This document shows, piece by piece, positions 45,298-53,297 of a stretch of DNA of 64,000 nt. The translations under genes and the position numbers were made by a program. The DNA comes from Pseudomonas sp. SLFW (GTDB taxonomy: Bacteria > Pseudomonadota > Gammaproteobacteria > Pseudomonadales > Pseudomonadaceae): contig NZ_JAAAKW010000013.1 of the NCBI RefSeq assembly GCF_009905615.1, forward strand, positions 1-64,000, in the 5' to 3' direction. Numbering within the stretch: the first letter of the stretch is position 1; each line of letters begins with the position of its first letter. The notes beneath the pieces are model-generated. The model ran no database searches and was not told the DNA's origin. It saw only the letters and a program-made list of their open reading frames with translations.

Positions 45298-45902
45298 CGA
45301 CGAGCGTCCTCGGACTTCGCACGCAGGGGAATGACCCGCGCACCGTCCTGATCCAGACTCGCCTTGCAGGCTTGCAAGGCGCGCATCATATGTTTTTCCA
45401 CCGCGCTTTGCGAAAGCCCCACGGCCTTGGCGATCTCGCCGTATTTACGCCCGTGGATGCGGTTGAGCAGAAAGATCTGCCGCGTCTTCTCCGGCAGCCC
45501 GCGCAGGGCCGCTTCGATGTGACGCAAGTCGTTGCTGGCTTCCAGCGCCGCTTGAGGTTCGTCGGTGTGCAGCGTTGGTGCGTCAGGCATCAGCCCTTCA
45601 TTGAGCCGTGCCCGGGCGCCTTCGTTGCGCAGATGATCAATGGCGATGTTGCCCGCGCAACGGAGCAAGTACGTGTTGAGTTCTTCGACCTGCACCAACG
45701 GCCGCCGCCAGAAGCGCAAAAACAAATCCTGCACCAGGTCCGCGGCCGTCGCCCGACAACCGACGCGTCGGTTCACCAGCGCCTCCATCTGTGGACGCTG
45801 GGACAGGAACACTTTGAGGAAATGCGCACGGGCGGCCTTGGGCGCGTCCGGATCACCATCGGGTGAGGACGCATCAGGCGTCGGTGGGGTGAGGTCGATC
45901 AT
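45294..45902 (-). CDS. ECF sigma factor, FecI/iron-starvation type
   Basis: 202 residues. Region 2 has RVGCRATAADLVQDLFLRFWRRP and YLLRCAGNIAIDHLRNE; region 4 has LRGLPEKTRQIFLLNRIHGRKYGEIAKAVGLSQSAVEKHMMRAL. These are iron-starvation sigma hallmarks. The first about 25 residues are Pro/Asp-rich. It starts seven bases after the DUF3325 stop and overlaps fecR by four, so translation is likely coupled along the operon. Predicted to transcribe the downstream receptor gene on binding of its siderophore. Confidence 0.94.
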   Translation of the reverse strand: MIDLTPPTPDASSPDGDPDAPKAARAHFLKVFLSQRPQMEALVNRRVGCRATAADLVQDLFLRFWRRPLVQVEELNTYLLRCAGNIAIDHLRNEGARARLNEGLMPDAPTLHTDEPQAALEASNDLRHIEAALRGLPEKTRQIFLLNRIHGRKYGEIAKAVGLSQSAVEKHMMRALQACKASLDQDGARVIPLRAKSEDARR

Positions 45903-45909
45903 GTCGGGC

Positions 45910-46242
45910 TCAGGCCAGCAGTTGAAGGCAAGCGGCCACCGGAGCCAGCAACGCTCCGATCCCCGCCAACGACAAGGCCAGCCTTGGCCAGTAAGACATC
46001 ACGAAAATCAGTAAAAATGCGCTGCTCATCAACGCGGCGAACCATTGCACCAAGGCCTGGCCGATGCTGGTTGAAACCAGCGCCACCCACAGCGACACCA
46101 GCAAGGCGCCCCAGCCGAACAGCTTCAATCCCCTGCTCCGGGTCTGAGACAGCACACCGCCGACGAGGTCCTCGTAGTGGCGGCTCATGGACAGGCACAG
46201 CGACGTGAAACCGAGGTAGCAGAGCAAGGTCGCGAGGAACAT
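45910..46242 (-). CDS. DUF3325 membrane protein of a PepSY iron-uptake cluster
   Basis: 110 residues, mostly membrane: MFLATLLCYLGFTSLCLSMSRHYEDLVGG then GLKLFGWGALLVSLWVALVS, ALVQWFAALMSSAFLLIFVMSYW and LALSLAGIGALLAPVAACL. This is the DUF3325 pattern, usually found with PepSY and DUF3649 proteins beside siderophore receptors. The ATG shares one base with the PepSY stop. Exact role unknown. Confidence 0.85.
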   Translation of the reverse strand: MFLATLLCYLGFTSLCLSMSRHYEDLVGGVLSQTRSRGLKLFGWGALLVSLWVALVSTSIGQALVQWFAALMSSAFLLIFVMSYWPRLALSLAGIGALLAPVAACLQLLA

Positions 46243-47828
46243 CAGTTGGCCTCCCGGACCGTGCGTGGTTCACGACCGGAAACCGCAGGGAGCGGCGTGT
46301 TCGCGATGACGGGTTTGGCGCCACGTCGGAACCTGTAGGCGCCCCACGCCAGAAAAACCCCCGCCACCAGCGCCGTCAGATCCAGTGCGGCCAGGGTCAT
46401 GTGTCCCTGTTTCAGCGAGGCCAGCAGATAACCGCCCGCTGTCGCCATGTCCAACAGCGGCAGGGCGCAATACAACGCCGCACCCAGTCCCAGTTGCTCA
46501 CGCCACGCACTGCGGCCGTCGCGAAAAAACACGCGCAAAAAAGCGTGCAACAGGGCGGCGCCCCAGACGTAGAAGAACACCTTCACTTCCCAGTCGCTAC
46601 GCCCGGCAAGGCTCACGGGGAGCAGTCGGTTTGCCCAGAAGAAACTCACCACCGCCAGCATCAGCCCCGACATGCTGGCGACATTCAGCATTTCCACGAG
46701 CCTCAGACCGAAGGGCATCACACTGGCCTTGGCGTGCTTGAGCTTGCGTTTGCCGAGCCAGATCACCAACCCAGAGCCAATCATGGCCGTGCCACCGATG
46801 CCCGCCAGGAAATACAGCCAGCGCAGCAACGGCCCTGCGAAATGCCCCATGTGCAGCCCATAAAGGCCGCCCGCCAACATCAGCGACGCCGCGCTCATCG
46901 TGCTCTGGTCGATCAGCGCGCCGCTCACGCCATCGAACACCAGCGTGGTCGCAGGCTCATGGGGAATGTGATCTGCGACGTGACGGGTCAGCGTCACCGA
47001 CGCATTGGCGCTGCCCGGATTGTTCACCGTGATCATGCCGACGCGACTGCCGGGCCATTTGTCGGCGGCAATCTCGAACATCGGCGCAATGGCGGCCATC
47101 GGCGTCTTTTCGGTCGCTGCCGGGGTGTTTTTGTAGGCCGGAAACAGCTCGTTGAAAAACGCCTGCGTGTCCTTGCCGTAAGTCGTCAGAATGCTCACCG
47201 GCATGATCATCGTCATGAAAATCACCAGGCTGCTGTAGGTGATCATCAGGTGGAACGGCAGCACCAGCACCGCAACCGCGTTATGGCCGTCGAGCCAGGT
47301 GCGCTGGCCCTTGCGCGGACGAAAGGTGAAGAACTCCTTGAAGATTTTCTTGTGGGTGACGATGCCGCTGATCAATGCGACGAACATCACCATCGCGGCC
47401 AGCGACGCCAACCATCGGCCCCACGGATAGGGCATCTGCAACTGATAATGGAAACGGTAGAAAAACTCGCCGCCCATGCTTTCACGGGCCTGCACCGGCA
47501 CGCCGCTCAGGGCGTCCAGGGATCGTTCCGTATAGCGATCGTTGGAATCGCTCCAACTGACGCTCAGCTCCGGCGTGCGTTCGTCCGGTAAGGTAATGAA
47601 CCAGCGTTTCGCACCCGCCGCATTAAGTTGCAGCCACGCCTGTGCGCGGGCGACGCCATCCGCCGCCGTCACCTCATGAGGCACGATTTCCGGCTGGGTC
47701 CACTGGGTGATTTCGTTCTTGAAGTAGGACAGCGTGCCGGTCAGGAAAATCGCGAACAGCAGCCAACCGAACAGCAACCCCGCCCAGGTGTGCAACCAGG
47801 CCATCGCCTGACGAAAGCCCTCTTTCAC
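46242..47828 (-). CDS. PepSY-associated transmembrane protein (siderophore-iron reductase type)
   Basis: 528 residues from GTG 47828 (VKEGFRQAMAWLHTWAGLLFGWLL), overlapping the DUF3649 stop by four bases. The longer frame upstream is a shadow of DUF3649 and is rejected. Four or more membrane helices with PepSY_TM signatures (WLHTWAGLLFGWLLFAIFLTGTLSYF; WLDGHNAVAVLVLPFHLMITYSSLVIF; YGLHMGHFAGPLLRWLYFLAGIGGTAMIGSGLVIW) and conserved His residues in membrane segments, as in FpvG/FegB-like proteins that reduce iron from siderophores. The position between DUF3649 and DUF3325 in a receptor operon supports this. Confidence 0.9.
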   Translation of the reverse strand: MKEGFRQAMAWLHTWAGLLFGWLLFAIFLTGTLSYFKNEITQWTQPEIVPHEVTAADGVARAQAWLQLNAAGAKRWFITLPDERTPELSVSWSDSNDRYTERSLDALSGVPVQARESMGGEFFYRFHYQLQMPYPWGRWLASLAAMVMFVALISGIVTHKKIFKEFFTFRPRKGQRTWLDGHNAVAVLVLPFHLMITYSSLVIFMTMIMPVSILTTYGKDTQAFFNELFPAYKNTPAATEKTPMAAIAPMFEIAADKWPGSRVGMITVNNPGSANASVTLTRHVADHIPHEPATTLVFDGVSGALIDQSTMSAASLMLAGGLYGLHMGHFAGPLLRWLYFLAGIGGTAMIGSGLVIWLGKRKLKHAKASVMPFGLRLVEMLNVASMSGLMLAVVSFFWANRLLPVSLAGRSDWEVKVFFYVWGAALLHAFLRVFFRDGRSAWREQLGLGAALYCALPLLDMATAGGYLLASLKQGHMTLAALDLTALVAGVFLAWGAYRFRRGAKPVIANTPLPAVSGREPRTVREAN

Positions 47829-48160
47829 AACAGCCACCGCGCACTGGCGTACATCGCCCCCAGGACCGCACTCGGCAGCAGTAATCCGAACCAGGCGCGC
47901 CACGCCGAGCGACAGGCAAAACACCAGAGCACCGCGATCAGGTACACCAAAAACGAAAGGGTCATCGCCAGCACCACAGCCTCGGCGCGAGCCAGCGGTA
48001 GAAACTGCGCCAGACAAACGCTCGACAACGCCGTCACCAGGTAGCCGCCGACCAAAGCCGCGACCACGCGAGAAGCCACCGCCAGCCTTCCTTTCAGCGA
48101 TACCCCACCTGAACGGTTTTTTTTCGGCCTTTTTCCAGGCGCGGGCGCAGTCACCGACAT
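47825..48160 (-). CDS. DUF3649 membrane protein
   Basis: About 111 residues from ATG 48160 (MSVTAPAPGKRPKKNRSG), which has GGAGG only two bases upstream; ATGs at 48169 and 48190 are alternatives, so the start is uncertain. After a basic N-tail there are three membrane segments (VASRVVAALVGGYLVTALSSVCLAQFL, VVLAMTLSFLVYLIAVLWCF, FGLLLPSAVLGAMYASARWLL), the DUF3649 pattern. It is the first gene of the iron-uptake operon, next to the Fur-box-like sequence, and overlaps the PepSY gene. Confidence 0.85.
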   Translation of the reverse strand: MSVTAPAPGKRPKKNRSGGVSLKGRLAVASRVVAALVGGYLVTALSSVCLAQFLPLARAEAVVLAMTLSFLVYLIAVLWCFACRSAWRAWFGLLLPSAVLGAMYASARWLL

Positions 48161-48297
48161 CGCCTCCATCACAGGGGCGCTGCGATGCATGGGTCGGGAA
48201 TGGAGGGGGTCGTTGAAGCAATCGACATGAGCCGGATCATCCTGAAACCAAGCGACGCACAGGCCTGATTCACCCGGCGCGCTCAAAAGAACGCAAT

Positions 48298-48316
48298 ATT
48301 AATGATAAATATTCTC
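48298..48316. promoter_or_regulatory. Fur box upstream of the PepSY/sigma/receptor operon
   Basis: ATTAATGATAAATATTCTC matches 14 of 19 positions of the consensus GATAATGATAATCATTATC. It lies about 140 bp upstream of the DUF3649 start in the divergent gap. Fur repression of the whole operon, including the sigma gene, is the expected consequence. Confidence 0.75.
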
Positions 48317-48687
48317 ATGTGCAAAGAACTCTAAAAAAAGGCGCTTTTTTGATGGTTTTGACCGACAGCCAAAGCCTTGCTCTGAATCAACGTTCCACGT
48401 TATTTCGCGTCCGATGCCGACCTGTTCGTTGCTTGAACTGACTTATCATCCGGCGAATCCAACCGCTGCTCGTGAGACCTTTTATCGGCACGACCCGCGA
48501 AAACACGGGACGTTCCGCGCTCCTGACGCACTTTCCGCCCAACTGCAAAACCATTTCTGCGATGAAATATTTCTTTCGTTTTGGGGGTTGAATTGTTTTC
48601 CGTTCGGCGCCAACACTGTGAGTGAGGGCAGACGAAAATTCACCTTCGTCGAGACTCTCCCGAGCAAGCCAAAGTAAGGGAAGAACT
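48317..48687. other. Non-coding stretch between Fur box and HPF-like gene
   Basis: 371 bp, AT-richer than the flanks. It holds a small A/T dyad (AAAAAAG-GCG-CTTTTTT near 48333-48350) next to the Fur box and presumably the promoter of the HPF-like gene. Short frames here have no convincing start or composition. Nothing else is recognised. Confidence 0.5.
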
Positions 48688-49107
48688 ATGCAAATCCAGG
48701 TCAACAGCGATAACCACATCGAAAGCAGCATCCGACTGGAGGAGTGGGTACGAACCACCGTTGAAAGCACGCTCGACCGCTACGAAGAAGACCTGACCCG
48801 TATCGAAGTCCATATCCGCGACGAGAACGGCGACAAACCCGGCCCGCATGACATCCGCTGCCAGATGGAAGCCCGGCCAAAAGGACACCAACCCATTTCC
48901 GTGACCCACAAGGCTGATTCTCTGGATCTGGCCGTGGACGGTGCCGCCGTGAAGCTCGATCACGCGCTGGAACACCTGTTCGGCAAGTTGCGCAGCAAGC
49001 GCGGAGGTGTGACGTCCATCGACAGTGCCCGAGGCGGCGATTCGGAAAACCCGGATGCCCTGCTGCAGGAAGAATTTCTGGAGAAAGATGAGGCCTTGCA
49101 CGGTTAA
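48688..49107 (+). CDS. HPF/RaiA (S30AE)-family ribosome-associated protein
   Basis: 139 residues from ATG 48688 (AAGGGAAG upstream); an in-frame extension to 48622 lacks support. The sequence MQIQVNSDNHIESSIRLEEWVRTTVESTLDRYEEDLTRIEVHIRDENG and the following PHDIRCQMEARPKGHQPISVTHKADSLDLAVDGAAVKLDHALEHLFGKL follow the beta-alpha-beta-beta-beta-alpha S30AE fold. These proteins bind the 30S decoding site and stabilise resting ribosomes under stress. It is distinct from the rpoN-linked hpf, which would be elsewhere. A terminator follows, so it is monocistronic. Confidence 0.85.
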   Translation: MQIQVNSDNHIESSIRLEEWVRTTVESTLDRYEEDLTRIEVHIRDENGDKPGPHDIRCQMEARPKGHQPISVTHKADSLDLAVDGAAVKLDHALEHLFGKLRSKRGGVTSIDSARGGDSENPDALLQEEFLEKDEALHG

Positions 49108-49133
49108 ACCGGCGGCTTGAAAAGAGGACACAA

Positions 49134-49168
49134 GGGGCGGGCCTGCGAAAACAGTCCCGCCCTTTTTT
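49134..49168 (+). terminator. Rho-independent terminator of the HPF-like gene
   Basis: GGGCGGG (49135-49141) pairs with CCCGCCC (49156-49162) around a 14-base loop and is followed by TTTTTT. It lies about 27 bp after the HPF-like stop. Confidence 0.88.
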
Positions 49169-49200
49169 GTGCCCCGCTCAACACGTTCGACGAACTCAAT

Positions 49201-49292
49201 CTGTGGGCGCGAATTCATTCGCGATTGGCCCGTACCTTCGACAGATTCCTATCGGCTGTACCACCGCATCGCGAATGAATTCGCTCCCACAG
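49201..49292. repeat. REP pair (REPIN), family A
   Basis: CTGTGGGCGCGAATTCATTC onward (49201-49224) and TCGCGAATGAATTCGCTCCC onward (49269-49292) are separated by about 44 bases. The pair lies downstream of the HPF-like terminator. Confidence 0.9.
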
Positions 49293-49659
49293 GTCTTCGC
49301 CCAGCGACTGACAACGCGCACACAAAGCAGGCGCCGAGCGCGCTAATGGTGCTTGGAGACAACCAAAGCAGCAGATGGCTATTACTTAAGTGTTCATTCG
49401 AAAAGGTTAATCCCTTCACGGTTTGATCGCTGAAAGCGATTCATGGCCCGCCTGAAAGCGCCGTTCGTCCTGAATGGCCCGAACCCTGCAAGTATCGAAT
49501 CGTCGAGCCTTCACCTCTGCAAGCCCCGCCCTTTCTGGCTCGACGGGCAGCTGACTCGCCAACCCAGATGCCGTTTCGACTCACCGTTGATCCAGCGTCG
49601 AGAACTAAAGGGACTAACCCCAAGTCAACTTATGCAGATCGATAATCAGGTAGCAGCCC
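49293..49659. other. Non-coding stretch upstream of the DUF3509 gene
   Basis: 367 bp. It holds a small perfect hairpin ATCGCT-GAA-AGCGAT (49426-49440) and the presumed promoter/leader of the DUF3509 gene. A frame from ATG 49443 runs on into the DUF3509 gene in another frame and is not credible as a protein. No other signal is seen. Confidence 0.45.
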
Positions 49660-49989
49660 ATGGACAATCCTTTTCAACAGATCACCGATGCATTTCACCC
49701 AGACTACCGGGTCAACCTGAGCATCCAGGGCCTCGACGGCACCATCATGCTGACGCTTTCCAATGAGTCAGGCGTGGTCGCCAAACGATTGATCAGCGCT
49801 GAACAGCGCAATTCGCCCAAGCGCCTGCGTCGCCTGATCGAGAGCGTGCAATTCGGCATCGCCATCGAACAAGGCCACAGCGCCATCAAGATTCTTGCCG
49901 CCATGACCGATGGCGACCTCAAGCAATTGACGCCACCACCAGCGCGCAACAACTTTCACAACCGGCCTCAATTGAACGTGGGTATCTGA
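49660..49989 (+). CDS. DUF3509 domain protein
   Basis: 109 residues. MDNPFQQITDAFHPDYRVNLSIQGLDGTIMLTLSNESGVVAKRLISAEQ and the following LRRLIESVQFGIAIEQG are characteristic of DUF3509, a small soluble family largely limited to Pseudomonas, of unknown function. Often several paralogues occur per genome. The gene is alone, with a 367 bp leader region upstream. No signal peptide or membrane segment. Confidence 0.85.
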   Translation: MDNPFQQITDAFHPDYRVNLSIQGLDGTIMLTLSNESGVVAKRLISAEQRNSPKRLRRLIESVQFGIAIEQGHSAIKILAAMTDGDLKQLTPPPARNNFHNRPQLNVGI

Positions 49990-50052
49990 CACCATGACGC
50001 GAACCTGACGGAGGCGATTCCACTGTCGCCTCCCGCTTCGCGGCCTCTCACT

Positions 50053-50181
50053 TCATTCGACTGACGCTTTGCGCGTCGCATCGTCCAGCGCCAGGATCGT
50101 GTGCGCATTGGTGACCGTTGTCGCCAGCGTATTGATCACACCAGACCGCAACGCCCCCAACGTCGCCGCCTTGGTATGCAT
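50053..50181 (-). CDS. Candidate small ORF (42 aa), unsupported by homology
   Basis: A frame from ATG 50181 encodes 42 residues (MHTKAATLGALRSGVINTLA then TTVTNAHTILALDDATRKAS then VE). Residue composition looks protein-like and its third codon positions are GC-biased like neighbours. An in-frame GTG 27 bases upstream would add nine residues. AGG lies close before the ATG. It is a possible small helical protein in the 335 bp gap between the DUF3509 gene and the glycosyltransferase gene; it may also be a remnant. Confidence 0.3.
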   Translation of the reverse strand: MHTKAATLGALRSGVINTLATTVTNAHTILALDDATRKASVE

Positions 50182-50324
50182 TAGCCTGTCAATCCCGGAT
50201 TGCACCTTAATACGTCAACCACTACCATTCTGGTGTTTCCAACGCACAGCCGAAGCGCCGATAAACGACGAAACCCTGACAACTCAACAGCCTCAACACA
50301 CACCATTAAAAGCATGTACAACGA

Positions 50325-51872
50325 ATGAAACGATGGTCTAGAAAAACGCGTGTTTTAGTCTTTGGCACTGGCGCAGGGGGCATCAACTGTTATCGACAAA
50401 ACAGTGGCCGTTACAACATCGTGGGTTTTCTGGACAACGACAAGCAAAAGCAGGGAAAACGCCTGTTTGGAACAAAGATATTCGCACCCGCCGAACTGCC
50501 TCATTTACGCTATGACAAAATACTGATCGCAAGCGATTACTATCTGGAAATACATGAACAGCTGGTGTCATCGCTGAACATTGATGACAACATCATCAGT
50601 ATTTTTCATGCGGGTGCCGCCATCCCGTGGTTCAAGCGCATCAAGCAAACATTTTTATTCGCCCTCTACGATCGACTGTGCAAGAAAAGAGATGTGCTCT
50701 CAGACGCTATTTTCCCCTTCATTTTCGGAAAAGCATCGGGGATCAAGCGCATGAATCTCGCTTGGCTAGACACCTGCGAGGCCTATCGAGTGCACCGTTT
50801 CAGGGAGCCGATGCAGGGCTCTGTACAACCGCCCAGAGTACTCGGGGTTCATACACCGCCTAAACGCCTGTTGATTCCCGAGGTTTCCCTCTACCGGTTC
50901 AACAAAGCCACCGTGTATTCCACCTCACGATCAGTGCAACTGCCTGACGGCCTCTTGGTCATGGAACGTGTGACTACAACGGCTACGCCCACCGCAGATT
51001 ATTGCGCGGGGCCTGTGATCTATCACGGTGAACACCTAGCGCTGGTTCGCCCGAGTGAGTCAGCCGAACACATTCCCAAAGGCATTATCATCAACGGGGT
51101 CAACGAGCTTAACTACTACCATTGGGTGGCTGAGACCCTGACCCAATTACAGTTCATCCGTGAATTACCGCAGCCGTTTTCAAACTACCCATTGCTGATC
51201 TCGGAACGCAGCCAGAAAATACCCGCGATACGGTTCATGCTGGATGGACTTACCAAGGGGCATGACATCGTTTTCCTGAAATCGATGACCGCTTACGACG
51301 TAGACGATCTGTTGATGATCAGCGCCGCTGTCAATCTCGTCCCCAACTACAGAGGCCCCGTTGTAGGGTGTGCGGAGAACAGCTTCGCCAGGCCAGAGTC
51401 CATCCATTTCCTACGCCAGACCATCACCCATCTCACGAGCAGCCACTCGCTCAGGAAAATGCCGACTCGCATTTTGCTGGCCCGTAAGGATTACCTGCGC
51501 AAATACAATCAGCGGGAGTTGATAACGTTACTTGAGCCCTATGGCTTCCAGCCCGTCTACATGGACGACCTTGACATCGCCGATCAGATTTCTGTGATCG
51601 CCAATGCCGAATTGATCATGGGCCCTACAGGCGCTGCGTGGACTAACTTGATATTCGCATCGCCAGGCACCCGCGCGTTGTGCTGGATGCCGATGGAGTT
51701 TGGCGAGACGGCCTGTTTTTCCAATATCGCAGACATCAACGGCGTCGAGATGGATTACATCCTGTACCCCGCAGGCACTTCAAATTCACGGGCGCTCTAC
51801 TTTCACGACTACACCCTCGATTTAAAACCCATCCATGAGTGGGTCGCCTCAAAGACAAGCAACCCCGTCTGA
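50325..51872 (+). CDS. GT61-type (DUF563) glycosyltransferase with N-terminal Rossmann-like domain
   Basis: 515 residues. The first about 90 residues start with VLVFGTGAGGINCYRQNSGRYN, then IVGFLDNDKQKQGKRLFGTKIFAP, the sugar-nucleotide/PglD-like Rossmann pattern. A C-terminal domain has the DUF563/GT61 marks NELNYYHWVAETLTQL, ILLARKDYLRKYNQRELI and ELIMGPTGAAWTNLIFASPG. The family transfers sugars such as xylose or GlcNAc onto glycans; bacterial members lie in polysaccharide loci. The gene is AT-richer than its neighbours and isolated, suggesting horizontal gain. No membrane segment. The acceptor cannot be stated. Confidence 0.82.
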   Translation: MKRWSRKTRVLVFGTGAGGINCYRQNSGRYNIVGFLDNDKQKQGKRLFGTKIFAPAELPHLRYDKILIASDYYLEIHEQLVSSLNIDDNIISIFHAGAAIPWFKRIKQTFLFALYDRLCKKRDVLSDAIFPFIFGKASGIKRMNLAWLDTCEAYRVHRFREPMQGSVQPPRVLGVHTPPKRLLIPEVSLYRFNKATVYSTSRSVQLPDGLLVMERVTTTATPTADYCAGPVIYHGEHLALVRPSESAEHIPKGIIINGVNELNYYHWVAETLTQLQFIRELPQPFSNYPLLISERSQKIPAIRFMLDGLTKGHDIVFLKSMTAYDVDDLLMISAAVNLVPNYRGPVVGCAENSFARPESIHFLRQTITHLTSSHSLRKMPTRILLARKDYLRKYNQRELITLLEPYGFQPVYMDDLDIADQISVIANAELIMGPTGAAWTNLIFASPGTRALCWMPMEFGETACFSNIADINGVEMDYILYPAGTSNSRALYFHDYTLDLKPIHEWVASKTSNPV

Positions 51873-51884
51873 TCATCCGAACGT

Positions 51885-51910
51885 GGTCGGCTCGCCAAAG
51901 TCCGCCGACC
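51885..51910. terminator. Hairpin between convergent glycosyltransferase and GNAT genes
   Basis: GGTCGGC (51885-51891) and GCCGACC (51904-51910) form a seven-pair stem with a 12-base loop in the 42 bp gap between converging stops. There is no long T-tract; it may work as a weak bidirectional terminator. Confidence 0.4.
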
Positions 51911-51914
51911 TCGA

Positions 51915-52436
51915 CTACGCAATCTTGCCCGCGAGATGGTCTCGGGCCGCCGCCACGGCATCGGGCGTGATCTCGAAGAAAATATCCACATCATCTTCGC
52001 CAGTGCGATAGGCGCCCATTTTTTCATGGAAGGAAATGACCTTGGTATTTCCTTTTCTGACATCGAAGTGACATTTGTTAAAGCCGAGGTGCTCAAAGCC
52101 GAACGTGTACACCAGAAACGCGCTTTCCAGGGCGGAATAACGGGTTTTGTTTTCGTTGAGTATCCAGCTTCCCCAACAGAAAGAATCCTCTCTCATATCG
52201 TAAACCCTGACGGTGCCACAGGGCGTCCCGTCGAGCCTTTCGATGATGAAGTAATACTGAGCGCCTTTGGCTTCATCCTCTTTGTAGTGGGATATCCATT
52301 TCTTTTGAGCGGCGACGTCGGCAACCACAGCAGATAAAAACGTGTTGTATCGCGGGTCCAGACGTAAGGTGAGAATAAGCGCCGCGTCCGATTCCTCTAT
52401 CAGTCGAAGCCGAATTGATTTCGAAGATAACTCCAT
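51915..52436 (-). CDS. GNAT-family N-acetyltransferase
   Basis: 173 residues. The layout IRLRLIEESDAALILTLRLDPRYNTFLSAVVADVAAQKKWISHY followed by FIIERLDGTPCGTVRVYDM, FCWGSWILNE, LESAFLVYTFGFEHLGFNKCHFDVRKGNTKVISFHEKMGAYRTG is the RimJ/Acetyltransf_3 type of GNAT, with FHEKMGA as motif B. It probably acetylates a small molecule or protein N-terminus with acetyl-CoA. The DNA is AT-richer than average, like the converging glycosyltransferase. Such GNATs can modify nucleotide-sugars, but the gene is on the opposite strand and a link is only a guess. Confidence 0.85.
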   Translation of the reverse strand: MELSSKSIRLRLIEESDAALILTLRLDPRYNTFLSAVVADVAAQKKWISHYKEDEAKGAQYYFIIERLDGTPCGTVRVYDMREDSFCWGSWILNENKTRYSALESAFLVYTFGFEHLGFNKCHFDVRKGNTKVISFHEKMGAYRTGEDDVDIFFEITPDAVAAARDHLAGKIA

Positions 52437-52543
52437 TTATCGCCTCTGCTGTATTTCGTTGTGCACCTGATGCCCGAAAGCCTACCTTGACGTCCAGCGC
52501 CTGCACAACCCGCCAGGAAGCCCCTCGGACGCGTTGAATCTCG

Positions 52544-52981
52544 TCACTCGGCTTTTTCTTTCACCGAGGGAAACCGGGCAGAAGCGTACCGGACCACCAG
52601 AATGGACACCGAAAGAAGCACCACACCGCCCGTCAAATAAAGAATGCCTTCATCGGGCGATTTGTGATGCGACACATCACTGATCAGCAAACGAATCAAT
52701 GCCGTTACACCGATGTAAAGCAAAAACCTGAGCGGCATGTGGTTGGTGCGAAAGTAGATGCCGCTCATCGCCAACAATTCGAGGTAGATGAACAGCAGCA
52801 GAATGTCGTCGACGCTAATCGTGTCTTGATGAAGCATTTCAATAAACGCGGTGATGCCCGCGTAGACCGTAATTGCACCAATCCCGAACAGCGCAAGGTA
52901 ATGAAATAATTCCACCCCGAGATTGCCCAGGCTGTTCGCCCCGGCATGGAGCCTGATGCGCATCCGATCTGCCCATTTCAT
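52544..52981 (-). CDS. PsiE-family membrane protein
   Basis: 145 residues. Four membrane segments: ELFHYLALFGIGAITVYAGITAF, DDILLLFIYLELLAMSGIYF, MPLRFLLYIGVTALIRLLI, GILYLTGGVVLLSVSILVVRYA. The DDILLLFIYLEL and RFLLYIGVTALIR segments are family landmarks of PsiE (phosphate-starvation-inducible E). Function is unknown; expression in E. coli responds to phosphate and cAMP. Single gene; no Pho box was identified upstream. Confidence 0.87.
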   Translation of the reverse strand: MKWADRMRIRLHAGANSLGNLGVELFHYLALFGIGAITVYAGITAFIEMLHQDTISVDDILLLFIYLELLAMSGIYFRTNHMPLRFLLYIGVTALIRLLISDVSHHKSPDEGILYLTGGVVLLSVSILVVRYASARFPSVKEKAE

Positions 52982-53196
52982 GCGTTTTACTCCCTATCGC
53001 TCGCCAAACCGGCAAAAATGTTCAAGCACTGCTACGCCCACACTCAATTCCCGACGAATCTTGGGATTGCCGTGCATTAAAGAGGCCATCGGCTATGGTT
53101 GTGAACGCGACCGGTTGTCGCAAGGCAGCGGGTTGGCGCTCTAAATGCGCGTGAATTGCCACTATCCAGATCGTAACGATTGCCTTATGCTGCGCA

Positions 53197-53212
53197 CTGT
53201 ATAAATAAACAG
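53197..53212. promoter_or_regulatory. LexA (SOS) box upstream of yebG
   Basis: CTGTATAAATAAACAG fits CTG-N10-CAG and matches 14 of 16 positions of CTGTATATATATACAG. It lies 85 bp before the yebG start in the 316 bp gap after psiE. This gap otherwise shows nothing recognisable. Confidence 0.85.
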
Positions 53213-53297
53213 TAATTGCGATGAGCTTACCGTTGGCCATTGATGCCGCCGAGCGCGGGGCCAACCTCACCACACTGGACATGACGACGAGGCCAAA

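Noticed and set aside
46242..48221. 659-residue version of the PepSY protein
   Set aside because: The first about 130 residues are the DUF3649 gene read in another frame; the GTG at 47828 overlapping the DUF3649 stop gives a normal N-terminus.
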